A DNA stretch of 22,373 nucleotides from positions 1 to 22,373 of IMG/VR virus record IMGVR_UViG_3300034198_007374. One strand, 5' to 3'. The position numbers and the translations under genes are program-made. Source of the DNA: a virus. Each line of letters starts with the position of its first letter. Position 1 is the first letter of the stretch. A model generated the notes under the pieces. That model ran no database searches. It saw nothing but the letters and a program-made list of their open reading frames with translations, and had not been told where the DNA came from. Shown here one piece after another: positions 7,234-14,841 of this stretch.

Positions 7234-7965
7234 TCAAGGGTAATATGGACCGCTTACTCCTGCAATTTGACTTAATGCCAATGCAGTTTCATGGGTTCCC
7301 GAATTACTTACTACATGTTTTATTCCTGTTATATAATATAATCCATTTAAATACGATGGAGTCGAGACATATGGATATCCGCTCAAAGCATCGGCCTTAA
7401 CATTAACAACTTGGCCTACTTTTAAATTAAAATCACCGGCTATAGTTATATCTACCTTTCTCCCATATTGTAATGCGTCCACAAATTCTGCACGCTGTAC
7501 TGGACCCTCTACTGGAGTATTCCAAAAAGAAGCATCATTCAAGCGGTGTTTAATATATGCCTCATACTTAGGTCCAATATCTGGGCAGTTGCTACTGTAT
7601 GATGCATTTGGTGTACCCCACAAACAACCAGTCCATGCAGTTCCTAACAATTTTGCAACAAGATTTACTTCTTCGGTTGTGGTATTAAAATATAAATCCA
7701 ATCCTTTACCAAATGATCCTCCCGGATTTCCTGTCCATAAAGTATATCCAGATGGACCATATAAATCTGTATTATAAAAACCTATAGCTTTTGCAGTTTG
7801 TAAAATTTGCGGGTATTGTTTAAAGCACGCATCCAATGATGCTGGAGCCCCACAGTTACCTTGGGTTATTCTTCCATTTGCACAATCGTATACATCACGC
7901 GAATTAACAGAATAAAAAGCATTTTTTACTTCGCTTGATCCACGTACTACAATCTGTTTAGACAT
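7234..7965 (-). CDS. Hub-associated protein with gp27/gpD-like C-terminal barrel
   Basis: The 243-aa protein follows the large hub gene after 17 nt with a GGAG ribosome site. Its C-terminal 80 residues (VDITIAGDFNLKVGQVVNVK, then GLYYITGIKHVVSNSGTHET and ALALSQIAG) look like the second barrel of tail hub proteins (gp27/gpD/VgrG type), where a 'G...l.vG..v.v....G.Y.I..v.H' pattern recurs. The N-terminal half, with three or more cysteines (DCANG, NCGAPASLDAC), is unrecognised. I infer that hub functions are divided between this gene and the 656-aa gene. A peptidoglycan hydrolase is an alternative, but no catalytic motif is seen. Confidence 0.55.
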   Translation of the reverse strand: MSKQIVVRGSSEVKNAFYSVNSRDVYDCANGRITQGNCGAPASLDACFKQYPQILQTAKAIGFYNTDLYGPSGYTLWTGNPGGSFGKGLDLYFNTTTEEVNLVAKLLGTAWTGCLWGTPNASYSSNCPDIGPKYEAYIKHRLNDASFWNTPVEGPVQRAEFVDALQYGRKVDITIAGDFNLKVGQVVNVKADALSGYPYVSTPSYLNGLYYITGIKHVVSNSGTHETALALSQIAGVSGPYYP

Positions 7966-7982
7966 AATAAAATCTCCGAGAA

Positions 7983-9953
7983 TTAACAGCTTCCATCCAT
8001 AACATTTTCAGCCCAAAAATAGACTAATTGATCATTAGCACCAACTTGTTGTATGCATACACGCGCAATGTGTACAATATCTCCCGAGTCAGAAATACTA
8101 GAACCTATGGCACCAATTGGACGATATTTAAAATTACTAGATGGAGCCGAAATGGGTACCCATCCAGGTGGTAAATAATTTCCAGTCAATCCACGTTCAT
8201 TTAAATTTATAGCCCAAGTATTATCTTGAGTTATTCCAGATTTGATTGATGGATCGAGAGACCACTGTTCAATTTGATGCCCCTCATAAGTATTGCCGGA
8301 TCTACCGCTTGCAATTCCATATGCACTTGTTACACCAGAAGCACCTGAAGTAAAATTTAATTTATTCCATTTATATCGATAATATTTTGCACCATTTGGT
8401 CCAGTTTGACCTTGTCCGTGATACGGTCCTTGTTCTGAATAATAGGTTGAATCTGGTTCATATCTCTGTAAAACTGCAAAGAAACAATCTTCTGAATTTC
8501 CCATACAACATAATGAATACATTACAAAATTTTGCTTTTCAATTTGTCTCAATTTAGTTAAACGGTCTCCACCTGTAGTACCATCCAATGGCAAGGGACC
8601 ATCATAATAATTTAAATAATTTGAGACATAATAACGAATCTGCATTATTTTATCCAAATACGTATCTTTTCCTGCTACTATTTTTGATGTTAATGGATCT
8701 GGATAATTTGGATGTATTGGAGTCAAATCAAACATATTTTTCCACATATCGGGGCTATCTAAAAATGGCATATATCCAGTTTTACCCATAAAATTCAATG
8801 TTTGATATGCGTCATTTGTTCCATAATTGTTATTAAGAAAACTTGGATTTGATTTATTATTTGTTGGAACATTTCCATCAAAATATCCCCAACTATTTTC
8901 AACCATCAACCTATCTCCACCTTTTGGTGCAGTATTTCCTCTTCCATCTATAGTTACTATATCAATATTATATTTTTCGCCATCATCTTGAAAGTGAAAT
9001 GCCAAATTTCCTCTGGTATAAGACTCTGAATCAGCATCTTCTGCAAGAAATTCGGTCGGCAATTCATCCAGATATTTTGGTGTTTTTCTAACATAATAAT
9101 AATTTTTAGAAATCCATTGAAATGCTGGATTAGTAGCAAAAAAGTATGCTTTTCGATATATTTTTTTATCAGAAAGTTTTTGTATAACAGAATCACCATT
9201 AAAAACGGCTATATTTCTATAATCAGCATCTATTGTTTTATATGATGGATCTTGTGTAAGCCCTCTTTGAAAATATTTAAAATTTACATCTCCACCAAAA
9301 CTTGTCCAAAATAAAAAATTTGGTGATTGGCCAGTCACTCCTACAGCACCCGTAGAAAGATAATTTAACATTTCTACTGCGTTGTCGGGGATTGTTTCTT
9401 CCCGATTATTAAATGGTATTAGTGGTTTATATAAAAAATAATTGCTTGCAGAATCGCTATACCCACCAGTATTTCCAAAAATGTCCTTTTTTAATATCTT
9501 TACAAATTCATCAATAGTAAAAACTGTTGGACGCCCATATCCCTGATTAGACATCAATTCAGTTAAAGTATTTGAAGAAAAATAACGATAATATGAATTG
9601 GTAAAATGAATTACAAATATATTATCTTCAGTATCGGAAGCCGCATTACTGCTATATGATGCGCTGGTAATATCACAAATCCATTTTGAACCATTAAAGA
9701 ATTCAATGATAACATTTGTAATATTATTGTAACCGATATAACTTGCTATATCTCTAAGATCCGTAACACCAATACTTCCATTTGGAAATACATCATTAAT
9801 ATTTTCAACTGTTTCAAGTCGCTCAAATCTACACTGTGTGTTTTGTTGCAATATGTTTAAAGCATTAGATGTAGTACCATCTGATTTGCTGGTTAAATAA
9901 ATAGCCTTTATTGTAGAATACGCAGGATTAAAATTTTTACTTGTATTAGGCAT
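7983..9953 (-). CDS. Baseplate hub protein, gp27-like (large)
   Basis: The 656-aa protein is likely the central hub that joins tube and spike. Residues about 40-165 follow the N-terminal barrel of gp27-like hubs: CRFERLETVENI, SIGVTDLRDIASYIGYN, then VIIEFFNGSKWICDITSAS, an IFVIHFTNSYYRYFSS strand pair and the helix TIDEFVKILKKDIFG. Residues 240-450 include a hub-like middle with many aromatic residues. T4 gp27 is 391 aa, so there is a large extension (residues about 450-656) that I do not recognise. The place between gp53 and gp25 suits a hub. The assignment is by pattern and synteny, not a firm match. Confidence 0.6.
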   Translation of the reverse strand: MPNTSKNFNPAYSTIKAIYLTSKSDGTTSNALNILQQNTQCRFERLETVENINDVFPNGSIGVTDLRDIASYIGYNNITNVIIEFFNGSKWICDITSASYSSNAASDTEDNIFVIHFTNSYYRYFSSNTLTELMSNQGYGRPTVFTIDEFVKILKKDIFGNTGGYSDSASNYFLYKPLIPFNNREETIPDNAVEMLNYLSTGAVGVTGQSPNFLFWTSFGGDVNFKYFQRGLTQDPSYKTIDADYRNIAVFNGDSVIQKLSDKKIYRKAYFFATNPAFQWISKNYYYVRKTPKYLDELPTEFLAEDADSESYTRGNLAFHFQDDGEKYNIDIVTIDGRGNTAPKGGDRLMVENSWGYFDGNVPTNNKSNPSFLNNNYGTNDAYQTLNFMGKTGYMPFLDSPDMWKNMFDLTPIHPNYPDPLTSKIVAGKDTYLDKIMQIRYYVSNYLNYYDGPLPLDGTTGGDRLTKLRQIEKQNFVMYSLCCMGNSEDCFFAVLQRYEPDSTYYSEQGPYHGQGQTGPNGAKYYRYKWNKLNFTSGASGVTSAYGIASGRSGNTYEGHQIEQWSLDPSIKSGITQDNTWAINLNERGLTGNYLPPGWVPISAPSSNFKYRPIGAIGSSISDSGDIVHIARVCIQQVGANDQLVYFWAENVMDGSC

Positions 9954-9954
9954 A

Positions 9955-10827
9955 TCAACTATACTTAGTGGTTATAAATGAACTCTGAACAAATCCAAGT
10001 TGACTGGGAACATATGCTTGAATTTGTTTTGGAGCGTTGTTAACAGTTTGTTGAATTGTATAAGTGAGAGTTGGAGCTGTGCTTCCAGCAGGAACCGCTA
10101 TTTGATTTTCATCATCCGGAGCAGGAACAGCCTGTGGTTGTACATAATCAATTGTTCTGTTTCCGGTTGTAGTTTCTCTGTAAATTGTCTGGGCTTGTGT
10201 ATTTTGAATAATTTGAATTATTCTATCACCTGAAGATTTTTTATTTCCTGTGTAATATGTCCCGGCCCAAGTATATGTACCATCTACATTTTTTTGTATT
10301 ACGGTAACGTGGTCTGCTGTACCTGTAACACTAATAAAAGTACTGTTGTACTGTGGGCCTATAATCATGTTTCCATCATAGAATGATGTGGCCTCTACTA
10401 TTGTAAATGGACCATTTACATCAAAATTACCAGTTACACCCAATTGATAGGATGCTCCAGTATTTCCGGTATAAGGCATTATTATACTTCCCGGATAGAA
10501 AGACGAAGCGCCTGTAGTTACTCCGGGGCTTGAAAATAGTAATAAGTTTATTTTACTGATATTTTGTTGAGAATATACAGTACTATTTGGTGCCAATAAA
10601 TCAAATGGATTCACAGTTTGATTGGCTGCAACAAATGTCCAAAAACTATTAACATCATTATAGACTCGATATGCGGCTTCTACCAAAGTTGTTTTATCAT
10701 CGACTTTAGCGGTAGTTATATCAATTGCATTTCTATTAACATCCAGATAAGTAAAAAAATCAGAAATGCTAAAAGATCCAATAGAACTATTAAAACCTGT
10801 TTGTGGTAGATTTTTAAAAAATTTCAT
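9955..10827 (-). CDS. gp53: Baseplate wedge protein gp53-like
   Basis: T4 gp53 (196 aa) clamps neighbouring wedges around the hub. This 290-aa protein has the family's N-terminal layout (MKFFKNLPQTGF, then SDFFTYLDVN) and a LysM-like segment at about 48-80: LVEAAYRVYNDVNSFWTFVA followed by NQTVNPFDLL. The remainder (about 100-290) is Gly/Thr-rich beta sequence longer than in T4 and unrecognised. It overlaps the preceding gp48-like gene by ATGA, consistent with coupled synthesis. Confidence 0.75.
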   Translation of the reverse strand: MKFFKNLPQTGFNSSIGSFSISDFFTYLDVNRNAIDITTAKVDDKTTLVEAAYRVYNDVNSFWTFVAANQTVNPFDLLAPNSTVYSQQNISKINLLLFSSPGVTTGASSFYPGSIIMPYTGNTGASYQLGVTGNFDVNGPFTIVEATSFYDGNMIIGPQYNSTFISVTGTADHVTVIQKNVDGTYTWAGTYYTGNKKSSGDRIIQIIQNTQAQTIYRETTTGNRTIDYVQPQAVPAPDDENQIAVPAGSTAPTLTYTIQQTVNNAPKQIQAYVPSQLGFVQSSFITTKYS

Positions 10828-11645
10828 GTTGATGTGCCAAAATATCTATAAGAAATTTCAGATTTGGATTGAACTCCATTTACAGAAGGATCATATGATC
10901 CTGTTTCAAATTCACTAAACACCAAACCCAACATTGTTAATGAGGATTTTCCATCTGGTAAATATCTGATTATAGGATCACTTTCATCATTTTTTTGAAC
11001 TTTTACTGTTTCTAATACACACACTAATGGTTCTCCCAACCAATCTGCAGTCAAATCAGTATTTGAACCAAACGCCACACCATTTCCTCTAGAAACTTGC
11101 AACGTCCACAATTGCTGTGGATATGTTCTTTCAGGCAATCCTGTAGCAACAGTGGGATAAGAGGATTTTCTAAAAGTTCCAATAATATTATCTATTTGAA
11201 ATGATTCATCTGCATTTTTTGGTGCAAACAAATATTGAAAATAATATTTCTTTCTTGCTTCTGATACCATTGTTGCTTCAGCAATATTACTAAATCTACG
11301 ATAAGTTGAGGTAGCAAACATTCTTTCCCAATAAAATGTTGCTGGTTGCAAAGTTCTTTTTAAAACACTTATAGCACCCTGCGCACCACCACCTGAATTT
11401 GCGATACCAGCACGACTCAACATCGGTCCTACAGGATTGTTGTTGCTTTCACCGTATTCATGTGCAGCAAGATATCCCGGTTCTTTTGGCATCGGTAGAA
11501 CTAGGTGGGCAAATGCTCTATTAATTACACCTGCTCTGGTTCTATCTGAATTTACTAATGAGTATCCAGCACAATAAAAATTCATCCACATAGGTTGTTC
11601 TGCGGCATAAGATCCGTATGGATATTGGAAGTAATACTGTGCCAT
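10824..11645 (-). CDS. gp48: Tail tube cap / baseplate-tube junction protein, gp48/gp54-like
   Basis: The 273-aa protein fits the gp48/gp54 family that sits on the hub and starts the tail tube. Supporting features are IVL-type N-terminal strand LPMPKEPGYLAAHEYGES, the pattern TFYWERMF followed by a conserved helix KKYYFQYLFAPKNADESFQI with IIGTFRKSSYP, and a C-terminal strand set ending in LTMLGLVFSEFETGS. gp48 and gp54 are paralogues and I cannot separate them with certainty. The location upstream of gp53 is as in many T4-type phages. The ATG lies 6 nt after a TCTAAATA late element with no Shine-Dalgarno. Confidence 0.68.
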   Translation of the reverse strand: MAQYYFQYPYGSYAAEQPMWMNFYCAGYSLVNSDRTRAGVINRAFAHLVLPMPKEPGYLAAHEYGESNNNPVGPMLSRAGIANSGGGAQGAISVLKRTLQPATFYWERMFATSTYRRFSNIAEATMVSEARKKYYFQYLFAPKNADESFQIDNIIGTFRKSSYPTVATGLPERTYPQQLWTLQVSRGNGVAFGSNTDLTADWLGEPLVCVLETVKVQKNDESDPIIRYLPDGKSSLTMLGLVFSEFETGSYDPSVNGVQSKSEISYRYFGTST

Positions 11646-11649
11646 ATTG

Positions 11650-11676
11650 AATATTTAGACAAATTCTCTAAATATT
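11650..11676. promoter_or_regulatory. Divergent late promoters in a perfect inverted repeat
   Basis: The 35-nt gap between the divergent ATGs of the gp48-like gene (11645, minus) and gp4 (11681, plus) holds arms AATATTTAGA (11650-11659) and TCTAAATATT (11667-11676), a perfect 10-bp inverted repeat with a 7-nt spacer. Each arm reads TCTAAATATT towards its own gene and ends 4 nt before that gene's ATG. Each therefore looks like a late promoter (TATAAATA variant) firing outwards. Confidence 0.65.
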
Positions 11677-11680
11677 GTAT

Positions 11681-12100
11681 ATGGCATATAGATCGATTTA
11701 TAATCCCAAAAATCCTAAGAAATATGCTGGTGATGTGTCAAAAATAGTCTGCAGATCATTGTGGGAGAGAAATGTTTGCAAATTTTGTGATGAAACTCCA
11801 AACATTATAAAATGGTCTTCGGAGGAAATTGCAATTCCTTATGTAAATCCATTGGATGAAAAGGTGCACAATTATTTTCCAGACTTCTTGATTCAATTTA
11901 AAAATTCTTCTGGTGTGCATAATTGGATGGTTGAAGTTAAACCTAAAAAACAAACGTATTTAAAAGAGAACGCTTCTAAAAAAGAAAAAGCCATTTGGAT
12001 AATGAATTCAGCCAAGTGGCAAGCCGCTAAAAAATACTGTGATAGCCACAACATTGTATTTAAAATTTTAACAGAAAAAGATTTATTTAACAATGCCTAA
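11681..12100 (+). CDS. gp4: Head completion nuclease gp4 (gp50)
   Basis: The 139-aa product (MAYRSIYNPKNPKKYAGDVS) is a clear homologue of T4 gp4, the head-completion protein needed to finish full heads before tail joining. It belongs to the TnsA-like PD-(D/E)XK nuclease fold. Visible residues are E29 in LWERN, D68 in FPDFL and E85/K87 in MVEVKPK, the complete catalytic set. A TTG two codons upstream keeps the frame open, but the ATG at 11681 aligns with the family start and is 6 nt past a late element. It overlaps the next gene by 8 nt. Confidence 0.93.
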   Translation: MAYRSIYNPKNPKKYAGDVSKIVCRSLWERNVCKFCDETPNIIKWSSEEIAIPYVNPLDEKVHNYFPDFLIQFKNSSGVHNWMVEVKPKKQTYLKENASKKEKAIWIMNSAKWQAAKKYCDSHNIVFKILTEKDLFNNA

Positions 12101-12653
12101 TACAAATTCCATCCTTTCAATTAAAGATTATTTTGATCGCCACAATGGTTTGCAAAGATCAAATAGATTTTCTATGACATTCGATGGGTTACCAAAAACC
12201 CTTAAACTTGACAATAAAGATTTACAGCCTTTAGCAGTAACTGTTGGATCTAGAGCATTGGATGGTATTGCTGATAATTTGGCAGGATATGGTTTAGGTA
12301 GAACGGTACCACGTTATCAAAAATTTCCACAGGGAGTGTTAGTGAGTTTTGCAATAACAAATGATCACTTTATTACAGATTTTTTTGATCAATGGTTTAA
12401 CTTAATATATTCAGGCGGAAGACAAAGAGGTTCTGTCAGTGCTCCATTCCAGTTATCGTTTTATGACGATGTCATTTATAATTGCACAATGAAGATTAAT
12501 TTTTTGGATTTAAATGGAAATACCAATAGAACATATACTTTTTTTGAAGTTTATCCAATCGAATGCATGCCGATAAATCTGACAATGTTGGAACAAAATC
12601 AATACTCTACATATCAAGTGTTGTTTATGTACAGAGATTTTACATTTAAATAA
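12093..12653 (+). CDS. Tail-tube-fold protein (gp19/gp54-like)
   Basis: The 186-aa protein has the length and pattern of T4 tube-fold proteins (gp19 is 163 aa). Visible are RSNRFSMTFDGLP near the N-terminus, the loop RTVPRYQKFPQGVLVSFAI, the helix FITDFFDQWFNLIYSGG, and the final strands FEVYPIECMPINLTMLEQN with YQVLFMYRDF. It could be the tube monomer gp19 or the tube initiator gp54. Location next to gp4 and gp26, away from gp18, slightly favours an initiator or baseplate paralogue. It overlaps gp4 by 8 nt, so it is probably translated by coupling. Confidence 0.75.
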   Translation: MPNTNSILSIKDYFDRHNGLQRSNRFSMTFDGLPKTLKLDNKDLQPLAVTVGSRALDGIADNLAGYGLGRTVPRYQKFPQGVLVSFAITNDHFITDFFDQWFNLIYSGGRQRGSVSAPFQLSFYDDVIYNCTMKINFLDLNGNTNRTYTFFEVYPIECMPINLTMLEQNQYSTYQVLFMYRDFTFK

Positions 12654-12665
12654 AAAAGGTGAGTT

Positions 12666-13328
12666 ATGGACATTCTTCAGTCTTTGGAAAATTTATTACC
12701 AAAATACGAAACTGTATTGCCGTTTTCAAATCAAAAAGTATCATTTAAACCATTTCGTGTAAAAGATGCAAAAAATATTTCTATAGTATTGCAAGAAGAT
12801 AATAAAAAATTATCTCTAAATGCTATGTTAGAACTATTAAAATCAAATACTGAAGGTTTGGATATTTTAAATTTGTGTCTTGCTGATGCTGAATTTTTAT
12901 TTCTACAGATTAGAGCAAAAAGTGTAGACGAATATCTTAATTTAATCTATAATCAAGAAAAAATTCAAGTCTTCATATACGATATTAAAACTAAAAATAA
13001 CATAATAGAAGATACAATAAAACTAAATGAAAACATCACATTGATGTTGCACACACCGACAATAAAAGATTTGTTGAAATTATCATCTTTAGATAAAGAA
13101 CAATTAATAAAATCATGTATAAACAAAATAATTGTCAAAGGTGAAATTTTTTATGTTGATCGTTTTGTAGCCGATGAAATTAAAAAGTTGTTGGATAATC
13201 TTCCTTTAAATATAGTTCCAAAACTAGAACATTTTTTAACAAAATTGCCTGAATTATACATTACTTTAGATACCAAAGACGGTGAAAAGGAGGTCAGCGG
13301 CATCTTAAGTTTTTTTATCTATCGGTAA
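12666..13328 (+). CDS. gp26: Baseplate hub assembly chaperone gp26-like
   Basis: The 220-aa product resembles the T4 gp26 baseplate family. After a short helix it has LPFSNQKVSFKPFRVKDAKN, then LDILNLCLADAEFLFLQIRA and KSVDEYLNLIY, the usual order of this family, and the C-terminal half continues with TIKDLLKLSSLDKEQL. It is an assembly factor rather than a certain virion part. An AAGGTGAG ribosome site is 4 nt before the ATG. The end carries AGGAGG followed by seven T's, a likely -1 frameshift site that would extend the protein to about 284 aa. Confidence 0.82.
   Translation: MDILQSLENLLPKYETVLPFSNQKVSFKPFRVKDAKNISIVLQEDNKKLSLNAMLELLKSNTEGLDILNLCLADAEFLFLQIRAKSVDEYLNLIYNQEKIQVFIYDIKTKNNIIEDTIKLNENITLMLHTPTIKDLLKLSSLDKEQLIKSCINKIIVKGEIFYVDRFVADEIKKLLDNLPLNIVPKLEHFLTKLPELYITLDTKDGEKEVSGILSFFIYR
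13288..13316 (+). promoter_or_regulatory. Programmed -1 frameshift site in gp26
   Basis: A strong internal Shine-Dalgarno AGGAGGT (13288-13294) precedes the slippery heptamer T TTT TTT (13310-13316), which in the gp26 frame is read as the end of AGT, then TTT TTT. Spacing between them is 15 nt, in the range in which an upstream SD promotes -1 slippage (the dnaX case is the model). The gp26 stop TAA follows at 13326. The -1 frame is then open to 13519. Confidence 0.75.
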
Positions 13329-13519
13329 AGTTTTTTGATTTAAAAGATTATTTTACAACAAATTTTACCTTAATAAATAATTTTGGATGGAACTTATTCG
13401 ACATAGATAGCATGATTTGGTGGGAAAGAGAAATCTATGTCAAACTCATCATTGAGTATCAAGAACAAAAGAAACATGAAGAAATGGCAAAATCATATAA
13501 TCTTAGTGGAGGAATGTAA
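13316..13519 (+). CDS. gp51-like extension, reached by -1 frameshift from gp26
   Basis: This is a 67-codon open segment in the -1 frame of gp26, ending in a TAA at 13519. It contains FGWNLFDIDSMIWWEREIYV followed by KLIIEYQEQKKHEEM, matching in style the tail-assembly-chaperone 'T' partner (in T4 gp51 lies directly after gp26, and lambda T lies after G). The first internal ATG (13412) lacks a ribosome site and falls within the WWER motif region, so independent translation is unlikely. Slippage at the T7 run gives a fusion of about 284 aa. The frame lacks stops back to 13283, upstream of the slip site. Confidence 0.68.
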   Translation, partial: YLSVKFFDLKDYFTTNFTLINNFGWNLFDIDSMIWWEREIYVKLIIEYQEQKKHEEMAKSYNLSGGM

Positions 13520-13521
13520 CC

Positions 13522-13944
13522 ATGAATGATCAAGACATTCAAATAGATGTCGATGCAGAAAAACAAGTATTTGCACCGGCATTAACTCCATCATCAATAA
13601 AAATGGATACAGAATCTGTTGCACAGATGGACGTACCCCTACCTCCCTCGATTCCATATACACCAACACAGGTTGATATAAAATCTGCACCGCAGGCTGA
13701 AGTTTCTAAGACAGCATTAAATATGTCTTTAAAATTTAATGCAGAAGATCACTATAATGAATTAAGAGAGACTGTAGATTCATTGCAGTCACAGATTAAA
13801 AACAATTCAAATGAAATGCGCACTCAGTGGATTCCCGATCCAAAACCTGAAAATAAATTTGAAGAAAAACCAACAGTAGATCCTACCAATTTAATTTTTT
13901 TACAACGTAGAGAACAATTTAGTAAATTTCCCCACTGGGCATAA
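13522..13944 (+). CDS. Unidentified 140-aa protein after gp26/gp51
   Basis: The product has a GGAGG ribosome site 9 nt before its ATG, 2 nt after the gp51-like stop. Residues 1-60 are Pro/Asp/Val-rich and probably disordered (APALTPSSIKMD, then PLPPSIPYTPTQVD). Residues about 70-95 form a likely coiled coil (EDHYNELRETVDSLQSQIKN), and the tail ends FSKFPHWA. I do not recognise it. Position suggests an assembly factor or small structural protein of the tail. In lambda the gene after G/GT is the tape measure, but this protein is far too small for that. Confidence 0.75.
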   Translation: MNDQDIQIDVDAEKQVFAPALTPSSIKMDTESVAQMDVPLPPSIPYTPTQVDIKSAPQAEVSKTALNMSLKFNAEDHYNELRETVDSLQSQIKNNSNEMRTQWIPDPKPENKFEEKPTVDPTNLIFLQRREQFSKFPHWA

Positions 13945-13970
13945 AAAAAGCCCCCTTTCGGGGGCTTTTT
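13945..13970. terminator. Bidirectional rho-independent terminator
   Basis: The sequence reads A5-GCCCCC-TTTC-GGGGGC-T5, a 6-bp GC stem with a 4-nt loop flanked by A and T runs, so it can act on both strands. It lies in the 25 nt between the convergent stops of the 140-aa gene and gp32, touching the gp32 stop. Confidence 0.92.
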
Positions 13971-14827
13971 CAATCATTCTCCATTTCAGAGAAGTACTTT
14001 AGAGGATCCTTTTCCTCAATGTCTTCAGACTGTACCGGATTTGAAACATCATCTTCGATGTTCTTGGATTCGGTAAACTGTGCGCGAACATCATCTCCGA
14101 CAGCCTTCTTGTAACGTGCATTCAGTTCATCATAACTCTTGAACTGGCTCTTGTCGGTAAACTCCTTGAGAGAATACTGCTTCTTCCAAAGTTCCTCAAG
14201 TTTCTTGTCATCACCACCAAGTAGTGGTGCGGGTGCTGCAAACTCTGAACGATCATAGTTTACATACCCACCGACATTACGAATCTTGATCTTGAAGTCT
14301 GCACCAGTCCAGAAGTTAAATGGATCGACTGCAACCTCATCCTGATATTCTGGATGAGCAAGGCTCTGGATCTTTTGGAAGATCTTAGTGCCATACTGGT
14401 ATAGAAATACCTTTCCCTTATTCTCTGGATTAGCAGGATCCTCAAGAACAAGAATATTTGAGATGTAAGCCAACTTACGCTTACGATTACGTGCAATATT
14501 CTTATCATCTTCAATACCACTATTCCACAGTTCTGTATTGGCCTGACATACTGGGCACTTCTCACCTAGCGTGGTTGGGCAATTCTCAAACATCCATCCA
14601 CCCTTACCCTTAAATGCATGGCTATAAAGAGCCACAAACGGTGCATCTTCACCTTGAATTTCTGGCAAGAATCGGATTACTGCATATCCGTTACCGGCTT
14701 TATCGATTCCCGGCTTCCACATGCGTTCATCCTTATATCCTTCTTTGGATGTAAGTTTATCCAAACGCTCGGTTAGAGATGCGACTGAGTTCTTACTCTT
14801 CTTCTTGAAATCTGCAAAATTCGACAT
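13970..14827 (-). CDS. gp32: Single-stranded DNA-binding protein gp32
   Basis: This is the replication and recombination protein that coats ssDNA. The 285-aa product (T4: 301 aa) has the basic N-terminal cooperativity motif KKKS at 8-11 and a zinc site H70, C83, C91 and C94 (SHAFKGKGGWMFENCP, then EKCPVC). The OB-fold core follows, with segments such as KRKLAYISNILVLEDP and DPFNFWTGADFKIKI, and an acidic C-terminal tail (EDIEEKDPLKYFSEMEND) that recruits partners. Codons favour AAG and CGN, unlike the late genes around it. A sigma70-like promoter and a hairpin leader lie just upstream. Confidence 0.97.
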   Translation of the reverse strand: MSNFADFKKKSKNSVASLTERLDKLTSKEGYKDERMWKPGIDKAGNGYAVIRFLPEIQGEDAPFVALYSHAFKGKGGWMFENCPTTLGEKCPVCQANTELWNSGIEDDKNIARNRKRKLAYISNILVLEDPANPENKGKVFLYQYGTKIFQKIQSLAHPEYQDEVAVDPFNFWTGADFKIKIRNVGGYVNYDRSEFAAPAPLLGGDDKKLEELWKKQYSLKEFTDKSQFKSYDELNARYKKAVGDDVRAQFTESKNIEDDVSNPVQSEDIEEKDPLKYFSEMEND

Positions 14828-14841
14828 AGTATCTTCTTTCC

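Noticed and set aside
11675-11680. TTG start for gp4 two codons upstream
   Set aside because: It would start inside the promoter element, and the family begins with M-x-Y-R at the following ATG.
13371-13380. TAATAAATAA as a late promoter inside the gp51-like segment
   Set aside because: The match is AATAAATA, it lies inside coding sequence, and the nearest downstream ATG is not a convincing start.
13412-13519. Independent 35-aa gene starting at the ATG in the gp51-like segment
   Set aside because: No ribosome site precedes this ATG, and it would remove the upstream part of the domain. The frameshift reading explains the open frame better.
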